Assembly: GCF_000524195.1 (NCBI RefSeq)
Contig: NW_020170410.1
Coordinates: 710,908-774,907, forward strand
Reading direction: 5' to 3'
Source of the DNA: Echinococcus granulosus
Lineage: Eukaryota; Platyhelminthes; Cestoda; Cyclophyllidea; Taeniidae
DNA length: 64,000 nucleotides
The notes beneath the pieces are model-generated. The model had not been told where the DNA came from. It was given only the letters and a program-made list of their open reading frames with translations, and searched no databases. A program made the translations under genes and the position numbers. This document shows positions 1 through 11,150 of the stretch, one piece after another. The first letter of the stretch is position 1. Each line of letters opens with the position of its first letter.

Positions 1-499
1 TCAGTTAAAGCCCAGAGAAATTGATCCTTTCTTCTTAAACTTTAACTTAAAATGAACACAAAAATCAAAACTCTGGAAAGTAAATTGCATTGAGAAAGAC
101 TGGAAAAGAAAATCGCCTTAAGCCCGATTTGGTGATTAAGATAAAATCGAGCTACCTCAATTTATTTTGTATGTGTGAACGATGTAATCTGCGCAATCGC
201 TGATACAATGTTTTTGCCACTCAAAAAAGCTGATTTGGTGAAAAAAATATATAAAAGTGGACGCCTCCTTCAATAAAATAATATAGGCTATTCAGTTGTG
301 CTTATAGCAATGTAAAATCGCAGTCAACATGCACCAAAAATTGGTGATGAAATGAGGACGGTAAAATTCAAGGATGCATAAGTGTTCATACAATTTTTCG
401 GGCATCAATCAGTAAATAAAGCATTAAGGTTCCGTGTCCGCTTGCACTTGCTCAAGAACTAATGCAGAAAATGTGTATTTATTCCAAAATCAAAGTTAA
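1..499. other. Non-coding left flank
   Basis: AT-rich sequence up to the 5' LTR of the first TRIM-like element. I see no convincing gene, RNA gene or repeat in it. Confidence 0.5.
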
Positions 500-694
500 T
501 GAAATACGATTGTGGTCTATCCCTCGGCATTAGTGAGGCTCCACTTTTGTACTTTGAATTGGCTCTCTTGTACCTCGCTGGGTGGGCTGGTCTTTCGGGC
601 CATGCTAATAGCTCAGCCACCTTCTCCGCGCTGAATATATATTCTGCTGAGTATTTTGTCTTCTTTCGTCTTCAGAGAGTTTCGGGACGCTACA
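500..694 (+). repeat. 5' LTR of TRIM copy 1
   Basis: A 195-base terminal repeat starting TGAAATACGAT and ending GACGCTACA. It matches 1289-1482 along its whole length with scattered substitutions, so the insertion is not recent. Confidence 0.85.
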
Positions 695-1288
695 TTTGTG
701 GCATCGGAAAGGGAACCCGATCTTAAAGGACATGTATCCTGATTTTCCACTTCTGCGTGATGAGCCTTAGTGGAGCGGAAGAAGTACATATGCTACGGAT
801 GGGAGAATGATGATGACCCCTAATAGAAGGGTTTAAGTCGACCTCTACCTTCGGCACCTATCCCAGTCCCGTGTTCTGAAGAAAAGCTATTAACAACTGA
901 AGCGACACTAGCCGTGAACCATCTGGAAGTTTCGTTACAGATTTCCCCTACCGTCCCCCATGGATCTGTTTTAAATCTTGTATTCCCTTATTCAAATCTG
1001 CTTTTAGGCCAGTGTTCCTGCATCTATCTATCGACACGCATGATGGCCAGCGCAATTCCCCGTCCTGAATCAAGTTCCTAAACCAGACGAAACTTCAGAT
1101 CCAGTTAAGCTGCCAAGAGGGATCAGTGACGTTGAGGTTAAGTATATCCTGAGTTGCACGCTAATTTGGTGACTGGCACGGTCGGATCGCGGGTGTTTCT
1201 TTACAGCACCGACTACGTTGTAATGGCTGACGCGAGATGTTGACTTGAGGGAGCGCCGGGGACGGCGCTCAAAAGAGGAGGCAGGCCA

Positions 1289-1482
1289 TGTAATACGATG
1301 GTGGTTTATCCCTCGGTATTGGTGAGGCGCAGCTTTTGTACTTTGGACCAGCCTTCTTGTGCCTCGCTGGGTGGGCTGGCCTTTGAGCCATGCCAATAGC
1401 CCAGACACCTTTTCTGTGCTGAATACATATTCTGCCCGAGCATTATCTTCTTTCGTCTTCAGGGAAGTCTCGGGACGCTACA
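1289..1482 (+). repeat. 3' LTR of TRIM copy 1
   Basis: A 194-base terminal repeat starting TGTAATACGATGG and ending GACGCTACA. It is preceded by the purine-rich tract AAAAGAGGAGGCAGG. Confidence 0.85.
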
Positions 1483-2557
1483 TAACCTTTTCGGAAAATG
1501 TCATTACCCCACTTAATACGAATTTTAATTAGATGTAATTACATTAAATTAGTGGTGGATTTTAACACAAGTCAGATGCAAAACGACTTTTTAGCTTTCA
1601 TAGTTGTCTGACAGAACTTCTAAGTGTCATAATTTTTTCCGAGGAATAAAATTAACAAAATTAAGTAAAACAGAATAAAAATCAGGTGATTACGCGCAAG
1701 CGAAATCCTTCAACCTATCTACTGAACATTGTTTAGCGTTAGCGGTGATTTTAAGTCTCCTCCAAAACTCTTCCGCATGATGGAAGAAAAAACCTGCAAA
1801 ATGTTTAACAAACTACTGAGCTAAGCTAACCTTGAATAGGGATTAAAATTTGCTCTTCAATGTTACCATCCACAGTAGTATTTAGTGACTTCAGGTTTTA
1901 TATATGAGAATCAAATTTCGTTATCTTCCTCATTTCAATGTTTTTTTTGGCGCCGTTTTGCTAATAAAGCCAAATAATTGCTGATACGCATGCATTTAAG
2001 AGATTTGCCAGTTATTACTTACCAATGCCATTTAGACTGATTTGGTGTTAGGGCAAAATACCCAGAAATTTGTTTGAATAATCCTCTTACTGTGTCCCGC
2101 TTAGTTAAAAGTAGTTGAGTTTCCGATAGTAACTTTTTACAGGCAAGTGTTGTTAATTTAACTTCTTGTCGTTGTACTAGCGTTTAGCGTCGAAGAAGAG
2201 CGGATTTCCCATGTTAGGCATATCTTCAAAGCAGTGCTGTAATAGAGCGGTTCTTCTACGTAAAAAACCCGTTCTGAGACCTTAATTTAGTACTTATTCG
2301 CTGTGTGCCTTTCGTAACGTCGTGTCTAAGCAAAACATTCATCTTAACTACTTGTGATTTGTACTTTCCACGGAGGCATAGGTAAAATTGCACACGTTGC
2401 TTACCATGCTGTCACGAATTCGGGTCTCAAATTGATCCTTTAGAAGGTATAGAACAAACAGGCTCAGATGTGTCAACCTATGACATCTGATGCAAACTGT
2501 GTAGTGCTGTCGTACTTGTCATTCATAAAGACGAAAATATGATTCTGACTTGTGATC
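1483..2557. other. Non-coding spacer between TRIM copies
   Basis: AT-rich sequence between the complete element and the solo LTR. No gene or recognisable repeat seen. Confidence 0.5.
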
Positions 2558-2746
2558 TGTAATACGTTGGCTGTTTAACTCCCGGTTTTGATGAAGGATC
2601 ACTTTTGTCTCGACTAATGTACCTCTCTGGGCGGCTGGCTGGCCTCCAAGCCATGCCAGTAGCCCTAGTAACTTTGCATGCTGAGCACATATTCAGCTAG
2701 AGCATTGTGTCCTTGTTCGTCTTTAGGAAATTTCCGGGGCGCTATA
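2558..2746 (+). repeat. Solo LTR of the TRIM-like family
   Basis: A single 189-base LTR starting TGTAATACG and ending GGGCGCTATA, with no internal region or second LTR nearby. It is flanked on both sides by GATC (2554-2557 and 2747-2750), which reads as a 4-base target-site duplication. A solo LTR is what recombination between the two LTRs of a full element leaves behind. Its left part is intermediate between the two LTR variants in the window. Confidence 0.75.
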
Positions 2747-3440
2747 GATCGGATTTGTCGGACTGAGTTACCTAGACGATATGAGATCCAAATAGGTCTA
2801 TCGCACAGTACAAAACACTGTCTCTAATGGCTCGTTAGAATCGTCAACACGTCCTGCTGCATCAGGCCCTTCTATTGTTCATTGTCTCGTTCATTGATAG
2901 AGAGATTACAGTGGAATTGTTGAGGTCACTGACATGAACTCGCAAATCTGTTAGGCCTAGTAACTACATAAAGAGTGAGTAGCTTGTCTTTTGCAGAACC
3001 GCGTCAAATAGAAGCCGGATATGTTAGAGCTAGGGATTCTTAATAACTAAACAGTTAAAGTTGTAAAGTTGAGCGCATAGATTGTGTATCAAACCTCTGC
3101 ACTCGTCATCTCGAGTGTTGATGTAAACGTGTATTTGATGTATACATTAAAAAATATATTTGTTTGCATTTAATGCTGGTAAGAGCATATATGCAGCCTT
3201 AATTATTCCAACTGAAAAGATTTTACTTGATGCAGAATTAAGTTAACCGACGACATACAATCAAAGAATGTTATTTGTTATCGAAGTAAAATTCTAGTTT
3301 TGCATCAACTGTGCACAAAAAATTGTTTGCAATTACTTAACAAAAGTGCTTTCGTTTAAGTGTGCCAACGAGTAAACTATGTCCTTGAACCGAAAATACC
3401 GCGAAATACTGTGCATTTCCCGATATGCTAAATTACCTGG
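2747..3440. other. Upstream region of the small membrane-protein gene
   Basis: AT-rich sequence before the start codon at 3441. No clear TATA box or other promoter element could be assigned. The only item noted is a short out-of-frame upstream open frame that overlaps the gene start. Confidence 0.4.
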
Positions 3441-3513
3441 ATGTATCCTCGAAATGACTTTGCTGCATTTAAGCTCAATTACATTGCCCTTGCCTTTGGC
3501 TTTGGAGTTTTAG
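3379..3513 (+). other. Possible overlapping upstream ORF (44 codons)
   Basis: An ATG at 3379 opens a 44-codon frame that ends at a TAG at 3511-3513. It overlaps the start of the 120-residue gene in another frame (offset 62 bases). If the transcript begins upstream of 3379, this uORF could reduce translation of the main frame. The transcript start is unknown and the encoded peptide has no recognisable features. Confidence 0.2.
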
Positions 3514-3803
3514 TGCTAGGAACTTTGTTTCTTTTTATTTGTCGGAATTATGTTTACGATTATACTAACAAGGATCTCTTCTTACCATTTGGAATCCTGT
3601 TGATCATTATTGCAATTATATTAATGATCGCTTTTGGAGTACGCATTGGTCGGGATTGGATTAAAAGCACGGATTTTATGAAGTTAAATGAAGCTATTCT
3701 TCCGAGAGATGAACCAGAGCAACAGGATATACAGCCTCAGTCACCTCAGCATTCATTGATGACAGGTGCCTACAGCGTATTCAATACACAGTCACCAATT
3801 TAA
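3441..3803 (+). CDS. Small two-membrane-segment protein, unknown function
   Basis: Single-exon frame of 120 residues, ATG to TAA. I do not recognise the family. It reads like a real membrane protein. A short charged N-terminus is followed by a hydrophobic segment at about residues 13-35 and a short polar turn (YDYTNKD). A second hydrophobic segment at about 49-67 is rich in Ile and Leu. The C-terminal tail of about 50 residues is hydrophilic, with an acidic, Gln/Pro-rich part (DEPEQQD, PQSPQ). The topology suggests a hairpin with both ends on the same side. An in-frame stop at 3429-3431 lies just upstream, so the 3441 ATG is the natural start unless an upstream exon is spliced in. It is transcribed opposite to the innexin genes and has no close neighbour. 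A chance frame is possible but unlikely given its ordered composition. Confidence 0.6.
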   Translation: MYPRNDFAAFKLNYIALAFGFGVLVLGTLFLFICRNYVYDYTNKDLFLPFGILLIIIAIILMIAFGVRIGRDWIKSTDFMKLNEAILPRDEPEQQDIQPQSPQHSLMTGAYSVFNTQSPI

Positions 3804-6800
3804 AAAGAATGTACTTCTTGCTTTCATATGCGTCGTCAAATACAACCCTCTAGCTGTAAAATATTCAGCATAAAGTGCTTTTTACTTATTCGTGTGTGAA
3901 TATCTGGGGAACTATATCTGCCAGGGAAATATTGTCTAATCTATTTTTGGCTTTTTGCGGTTAGTCATTAGCCTAACGTAAACGGCATGTGGGTGCTAAA
4001 ATTATGCTAATTGTCCAAAGCAACTCCAATTATTTAACCGTTTTTGTCTTGCTCCTGGGTTTTGTATGATATCATAATTTATTGTAATGCTAAGTTAACC
4101 TGACTCCATTTGTATGCCTTTTACAATTATCATTTTCCCCTTCGATTTGTTAGCCATAGTTTTACAAAATCAAGCAACTTTTTTAACTGTGTCTTTATAA
4201 AAGCTAGTATGATATTGTTAAGCATTCTTTCCTTGGCCTTTTTGAGCATTAAATTTGCTGATTCAAGTTAAAAAGCCCTCGTACTGCTAATTTACCGGTA
4301 GCATATCCTGTACGGACTGAATAAGGAATATCGTGACGTCGTTTATGGTATACATGTTGAGTTTATGCAAGTGTTACGTAGTTGTAAGATTGCTTTTGTT
4401 TCTCTACATATGGTGAGCGAAAAGTAATAAAATCCAAGAAAAAATCGTTAAGATTATATCTCGGCTTTAAAGCGAATCGCAAATCACAGGAGGACAAATA
4501 TACTGTCTAGCGGCAATTATCATCCTATCATAAATTGATTTTTGCTTAGGTTGAATTTCGCATTAGCTTCAAATCATAAAGCAAAGCAGGATTTAACAAA
4601 ATGCCAATTTATAGTGTGATATAAGCAAATTCGACGTGGGATCCTTAGTGAAAGGGACGCTTGTAGCGTTTTAACTTGAGCCGTCTCTACAATGATCATT
4701 GTTCCTTATTTCCTAACAGTCACTGCTTTAATAGACCAAAAGCGTAATGTTTTCATTTTATGTACCAATTCACTCCTTCCTTTGGACAAAACGATATAAA
4801 CCTGGTCGCTTTCAGCCGATTTCTTCCTTTTAAACATGGTTATATACATTTCGAAAAGTAATTTCTGTCAAGAATTACGATGACTAACATTTCTTTTCCT
4901 TGAAATTTGTTTAAGGGTACAGAAATGAGGTAAAGCACGAATTGTTAAGCGGCCACATGAGACAGTGCTAAAAGTATGAGCAAAAAATATTCGAAATCTA
5001 GTGATCGGGATCTCGCATCAACTTGGTGACGCCATTAGAAACTAGTGCAGCTAAAAGACTTCCGTTTTTCAATGTCAGACAACAAGCTGACAGAAAATTC
5101 ACTTATGTACAGACAAAATACTTTCCATCTTCAAGGTAAGAAGACCAGTTTTTCAGTTTGCAGAAGAAAAATCACTGAATGGCTTTCAGGAACTAAACTG
5201 GATTTGACGAGAAGGTTCTGATTTATGTATAAAATATCTGTGCAGCAATAAAATCACAAATCTCCATGTAATTGAGATGTAGCAACATAGTTTTTGCTTT
5301 AAAAGTACTTGTATTTAAATGGCTGAAGTAGGCACCTGATTGCTTTATCACTTTGACACAATATTTCGAGGTTGTAAAAACACTCAAACTACTTTTGATC
5401 CCTCCCCCTTTTGTCTTTGATGACATCACTGACTCGTTTTCTGATGTCAAAATGCATATTATTTTTCTAAATGCGTAAAATATAGGGGTGATCAGTTTTG
5501 AATTCAATTAGTGAAATTTTTTATTATTTTCTGATGCTTTTAAAAGGCGATGACGCTAAAAGGGGCCAGGGCATATCCTCAAAATTGACACCCAGGTCGC
5601 ACCATCTTAATGCTTTAATGTAACAGCCGTTCGTAAAAATTGACAATTAGATGTGCTCGATGTTGAGCATTTTAATTTACATTAATTAAACTTGTATCTC
5701 AAGCCATTTGAGACATTCAATTTATCCTCTTGGTGATTAACCATTCAAATCAACAGTGGGACAAAACAGGCGGCTTAAAATCATAAAGTGGCAGCCAAAT
5801 CTTGTAAGCCCCCAAGAAACATAATTGTCATCTTAAATTATTACAGCTCTAAAGTTGGTCGCGTAAGAGCAAGTTTTGGCATTTTTGTAAGTCTTGACAT
5901 GGAAATTGCATGTGCTTTCCCCGAAAATGACGAGACTCTGAACTCCACTACTAACAAAAGCACATTGTTCAGATCGGACAAGGTTGGATAAGCTTGTCAA
6001 TACAAATACCTAACTGGTGCTTAAAATACGGAAACAGCTAGCTAGAAATTGTACTGACAGTAGTTTATGTAGAGTCTGTGTTATCTCCATAATTTTGTAT
6101 TTCGCTCCGATGCCCTTAAGTACCTACTTCAGTGTCTTTAAGTGTCGGTAAATCATTTTTGTGAGCACAGGGGTTTGTCTCGTTTCTTAAAGGAATTGTA
6201 GCCTTCGGTCTCTACTAAAATGGACTTCAAGGGTAATTTTATAGACGTGTAAGTGGGTTAATGATTCTTATATCAAATGCCTATGATGGCTGTTGTAAAA
6301 TCAGTATAGCCACATAGAGACCTAAAAAAAGTGAAACATGAAATGTAAGTGATAGGCTCGCAAAAAACATTGGGTCTAAACTATAGAAGACTCTCTTTGA
6401 CCATATAAATCAAAAATTTTAATTTTTAAAGAAGTAGTTTTAGTTTGGTGCAATGTATTGCTGGTCCGAGAATTCAACAGCAAAAACAAATGTATACAAA
6501 TAAATCCCTGTAAAAACAATTAATAATAACCTTTTCAAAGTGGTCTAAGGAAGTAAAGAGAGGAAAATCGGTTCTTTAAATGGATTCCTCCTCCTCTGAA
6601 TTCAGGCGGATGAGCGTCAGAAGATTGACCTTTATAGCAACATTAATGAACCTTCCTGTGGGACATAATGAAGTAGGTACTTTCAAAGCGGTTCTGCTCA
6701 GTTGTCGGATGCATTTAAATCCCGGACGGATTAAGCCACAAAGCTGAGAGATGATGGCGTCTGGCTGATAATTCAGTTAATCGAAATTAATCTTATTCAA

Positions 6801-9800
6801 ATGACATCCCGTCTCCCTATCAGCCACCTGTCAGCTAAAAAACTAAGACCGCCATCACGCTGGAGCTTTTAACTATTTGATTACTTCGTTCACGTTATGA
6901 TTAGCACTTCACTCTCTCTTCACGTTTCTTCTTCTTCAAAGCCTAATTAAGATGGCTACATTTAGGGCATTGAATATGGCATCTGCTACTAAATGTTCAA
7001 ATAATGGACACCTGAATCACATAGAGATTCAGTTTGTCTAAAAGCATCTATTTGTTTACTTGGAACGCCCTTGGGCGTGCCCTAATGAGAATTTGATAGA
7101 AATACCGAGCTAGCAAGAAAGGGTAGAGTAATTTGCGTGACTAGATCTAAAACTATTTACTCCATACTGCTGTGCAAAATCAAATGATTGCCTTGATTAG
7201 CAGCATGCCAAGTACTGTGGTTAATATATCAAACATTAATGGACAAAAAGAAGCCCCCATAGTAGTATCCAAAATGGAATCTTTCGTGCGTTGGCCAAAG
7301 TAAACAGGCGAGTAATTTTTTTTTCTAGTGGGAATTTTACAATGGTGACTTGAAGTGGAGTAGGCTTTTGTTATAGTATGTGGATTAGATAAGTCATTAA
7401 TGGAAAACAAAGGAAGGTTACTCGAGCGGGGTAGGTTATGCGCAGTATTTTTCTCTTACTTTTATTTTCGATAAAAAATCCCAATTAGCGAGACAATTTA
7501 AATAGAACCGCGACTTCAAATTCTGCATGCACAAGGGAGGATGCTACTGCAAGGATAATGTAGAGAATAGTAAGTGTTAATTGCCTTCCACTTATGTCCA
7601 TATCACGGTGGATGGCGACAGTGTTAGCGGTAAATAAAGTGGAACAGCGGATGCGCAGATATCTACTGATACCTAAAATGGCTTCAGACACAGATTTTGT
7701 GGTAATGTGGTGCCCCTATTCTCAACAATAAAAAATTTGTATAGAGTCAGTATTCCAGCCGGCAGTAGCACTGCACGGTAGGCTGCAGTAGATCCCATTC
7801 CACCTTAAGTGTGAAAAATGCTTCACCCTGGTAGGGAACGGACGTATAATCTGCCATGCAAACGAATAGAAGTCGAAGCCTTCTGTGAGAACTGATAGCA
7901 GTTATTTCTATGACAAACTTCCACTTCGACTCTGAAGTTAAAACTGGCTGTACGGAAAGATTAAGCAAAACTGACAGGTCTTCCGCCCTGTCTAAGCTTT
8001 CCAATTGCTAGTTAAAAGCGGGATTAAGTGTTTGAATGTAGCATTAAAATGTATCAGATGAAGATCTTTACTCCCTGAATTTAAAACATGAGAACCCCCT
8101 GTCGAATGTACTCCTCAATGATAAAAATACCATCAAGTGGTTAATAAGTGAGAATATATTCAAAGTATAAACTACCGAAATTCTTGAATTTCACAAAAGC
8201 TGATTCCAAAATACACAATAATTAACCCACAGTCTACACCAAAATTAGCAATACTAAGTTCATTCGGCATTTTTCTGGCATTAGTGAGGATACCAGTATA
8301 GGTACTTAAATGTCTTACGTAAACTTTATGTTTGGTGCTCTGTGTCTATTTGAAAGCAAAGAGAATACACTTTTGTCACCTCAAAACCATTAAATATGTG
8401 CAGTTTGAGAAAATTATGGGGAATTAAAACAAGTGAAACTTTTTAATAGAATTCGGTAATATTATCGAAAGTGCGTGTTGACAGTTACCAGCAGGTCCAA
8501 GCACAGTGAGGAGGAGAGCAGAGGAGAACTTTAATGATCCGAAAGAGCGTAGTCTGTCTAGGAAATAGGCGTCATGCTTGAAGAATATTTTTCCACCTGG
8601 TTCAAATTTCCAGCCATTATTAGACGTCTTTTAGGGTAAAAGGTTAGAAAACTTATGAATTCCAACTTAAATTGTCTGTAAGTCTAAATGTAAGTTGTTT
8701 TTTCGACTTAAAAGGGCAGTAACCCAAGCAATCTAGTAGAAAATTCTCTCTTTGTTCATTTAATATCAACTGATTTTATTGGTGGAAAGGGATTTTATTT
8801 ATTGTTTCCAAGAAGGTGTGGAGTGAATTCTGTCTGCTAAAAATGTCTTAAGCATAATACTTCAAAATTTATGAATTTAGGATAGGTAGAAACTTTTGTT
8901 TCAGTGTGCCGAAGTACTCCGTGATTCTATTAGCGGAGCTGCATGCCTTTCAGACTTTTTGATGATTCCCATTAGATTATTAAAGATCACTTTTGAAACC
9001 CCAGTAAGTTAGCCGAACACTAAACACTTTAAAAATTCATGATAAATTCCACACCTCTGAGAGTATCTTTAGACTTATTCTTTTTAGTCATATTCTATCC
9101 AACTATGATAATACTGCATTCGTTTAAATTTAGAGTTAACCACTTCAGCTCCTCCGTCTTTAAGTTTCTTATCACTGTCATGGTGGTAAGGTTATTCATC
9201 TGTGCCTATGGCCTGCCAGCCCTTCTTGAACTAGTAACCAACATTCCTCCGCACTAGTATACCTCATTATCCTTTTAGAGATTAATCGAGATGTCGCATG
9301 ACATTTTCAAAAGTCAAAAATGCTTCAAGTGTGCAGACTAAATCTGCAAAACTTATGCCATACATTAATAAGCTAAAAGCCAATTCAAATCACAGATAAA
9401 GTTATTCGGTAAGTTTACAGCACCGAGGTGTTAGTAACTATCATTACTACAGCTACATGCCACCGAAAATGGGGAATCTGGATTGCCACCAAATCTTAAC
9501 TATTTCCGATAAAAGTTAAAAGTTTAATGTAATGTAATGTAAGCTTTTGTTTAACTAGAATAAAAACGATAATAAAACCCACTATTTGACGCTTGATGGA
9601 CTTATAATTTCATAAATGATCTTCAATTTAATTAACAATCAAGACTACTGTTACTGAAGCATCGTCTTTTATCATAAGAATCCTTACCTATTACAAAAGT
9701 GTTTTCGGTATTTGATTTTGCCTATCAATGCATAAGGCAGTAGCGTAAGGTAAGTTCTACTGAATTTTTTAACACAAAAGTAGGAGGGCTTGTGCGATGC

Positions 9801-10044
9801 AGTTACTGTAAGTGGAGCGCAATTACGGTGAGTGGACTAAAAGGAGGAGAGTGCTCTCCTATGCGTGTAGAGAAAACAGGAACATTTTAAGCTAGATAAA
9901 AAATAAAACTGATATCCTCCCCTGTAAATAAAAAGATTAATGATGCAACAAATTATTCCGTGTTGGGATGAATGTAACTTTAATTTTAATGTTTTGTAAA
10001 TTTGACAACTCTGACTAAAAGAGAATTTATTTTATGGTGAATTA
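3804..10044. other. Intergenic AT-rich region
   Basis: About 6.2 kb with no gene I can support. Several frames of 65-95 codons occur on both strands (for example 5223-5507, 7747-8004, 9039-9257). They lack recognisable domains, and I cannot tell them from chance. A short TAATG tandem lies near 9525-9542. No TRIM copy was found here. Confidence 0.5.
4426..4431 (+). promoter_or_regulatory. Candidate polyadenylation signal for the small membrane-protein gene
   Basis: AATAAA about 620 bases after the stop codon. It is the clearest plus-strand signal noted downstream, but such hexamers are common in AT-rich DNA. Confidence 0.2.
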
Positions 10045-10238
10045 TGCAATGCTTTGGCTGTTTGTTAAACTCTTCTTTTCGGTTTTGAGGGCACTTAAGG
10101 CTCCGCGTTGGTACTTTTCCTGAAAGGCATGGTATCTGGGCGACGCCAGTAGACCCCAGCCAATTCGTACAATAGCAATACATATTCTGCCCTAGTATTA
10201 TAATTTTCCTCGATTTTACTAAAGACTTAGAATACTAT
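10045..10238 (+). repeat. 5' LTR of TRIM copy 2
   Basis: Terminal repeat starting TGCAATGCTTTGG. It includes the family core TTTTGAGGGCACTTAAGG. The 3' edge is eroded (ACTAT rather than GCTACA). Confidence 0.8.
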
Positions 10239-10955
10239 GTTGGCGACAGAAGAAAGGAAACGCTACCTTTGGGTCAACTGCACCAATTTCTATCTCAGTA
10301 TGCTGAATGTTAATGTGACGGAGGAAGAGCATAAGCTAGGAACGGAGGATTCTGTAACTACGCCTAATAGAAGGCTTTGACTGACGTTTACCTTTGCCAA
10401 CTACCCAGTACCGCGTTTTTCAGGAATGCCATTACTATCTGAAATGGCACTGGCCGTGGCCGTGAACCACCTAAAATAGTTTGCTACGGAGTTGCCTATG
10501 GTACTTCTACGTGGTGAACGTGTAATACCTCCTCCACCTCTCTACTAGCTGGATGGAACGCAGACAGATGTCTGGCCAGCTTTGGAATGAAAACAAAGTG
10601 CTGAGGAGCAGCGGAGGCGAAAACTTATCCCACAAATTCATATGAAACCTGTCCTTTACTCATTCAGCGCCTTTAGGTCAGAATTTGTACGATTACCAAT
10701 GGATTAGGTGATGGCCAGCACATTTCTCCTTCCCCAATGCAGATCTCCAACAGGACAAAACTTCTAATCTTGTTGAATTGCCATGAGGGATCAATGGCAT
10801 TGCAGTCCTCTCTCTCCGTTGCAGGCAAATTTGATAGCTAGTTAGGTTGGGTCTTTGAATTTTTTTCCTTGCAGCAGTGATTAGGTAGTAAAGACCTACG
10901 CGGGAGGTTGATCAAATGGAGTTTCGAGAAATACGCTTAAAATGATAGGAGGTTA

Positions 10956-11150
10956 TGCAATACTTTGATAGTTACTTTAATTCTTCTCTTGGATTACGCG
11001 CCTGCTAAGGCGTCGCAGTCGTACTTTCGCTCAATGGCATGGCTTCCAAGCCATGCCAGAAGTCGCTCAGCCCCTCTGTATATCGGTAATGCATATTCCG
11101 CCCCAACATTATGTCTTCGTTTGTCTTCAAGGACGTCTCGAGTGGCTATA
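10956..11150 (+). repeat. 3' LTR of TRIM copy 2
   Basis: A 195-base terminal repeat starting TGCAATACTTTG and ending TGGCTATA. It contains the conserved CATATTC..CC..CATTATGTCTTC block. Confidence 0.8.

Larger units (their letters stand above)
500..1482 (+). mobile_element. TRIM-like non-autonomous LTR retroelement, copy 1 (complete)
   Basis: A 983-base unit bounded by two direct repeats of 195 and 194 bases that start TG and end CA, as LTRs do. The interior of about 594 bases has no long coding frame. Directly after the 5' LTR lies a primer-binding-like TTGTGGCA stretch. Directly before the 3' LTR lies a purine-rich tract (1271-1288), the position of a polypurine tract. Its interior aligns with the copies at 10045, 14088 and 17383 but is about 100 bases shorter, missing a central block. 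Its LTRs form a variant: the first third reads TATCCCTCGG-type sequence where other copies have TTTTGGTTTTGAGG. The flanking bases (TTAA before, TAAC after) do not make a clean target duplication. The LTR-only structure with no gag or pol matches terminal-repeat retrotransposons in miniature, a class reported in tapeworms. Confidence 0.85.
10045..11150 (+). mobile_element. TRIM-like retroelement, copy 2 (complete)
   Basis: A 1,106-base element with a 5' LTR (10045-10238), an interior of about 717 bases and a 3' LTR (10956-11150). A primer-binding-like GTTGGCGACAG follows the 5' LTR. A purine-rich AAAATGATAGGAGG precedes the 3' LTR. The interior shares with the other copies a CCCTAATAGAAGG-type block, a GGACAAAACTTC block and a GAGGGATCAATGGCATTGCAG block, but has no long reading frame. 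It lies between the small membrane-protein gene and the 3' end of innexin A. No target duplication is visible (ATTA before, GCTG after). Confidence 0.85.

Noticed and set aside
1070..1408. Minus-strand 112-codon frame
   Set aside because: It lies inside TRIM copy 1, spanning its interior and 3' LTR, and is not conserved in the other copies.
8590..8615. GGTTCAAAT resembling a tRNA T-loop
   Set aside because: No acceptor stem, anticodon arm or D-arm could be built around it.
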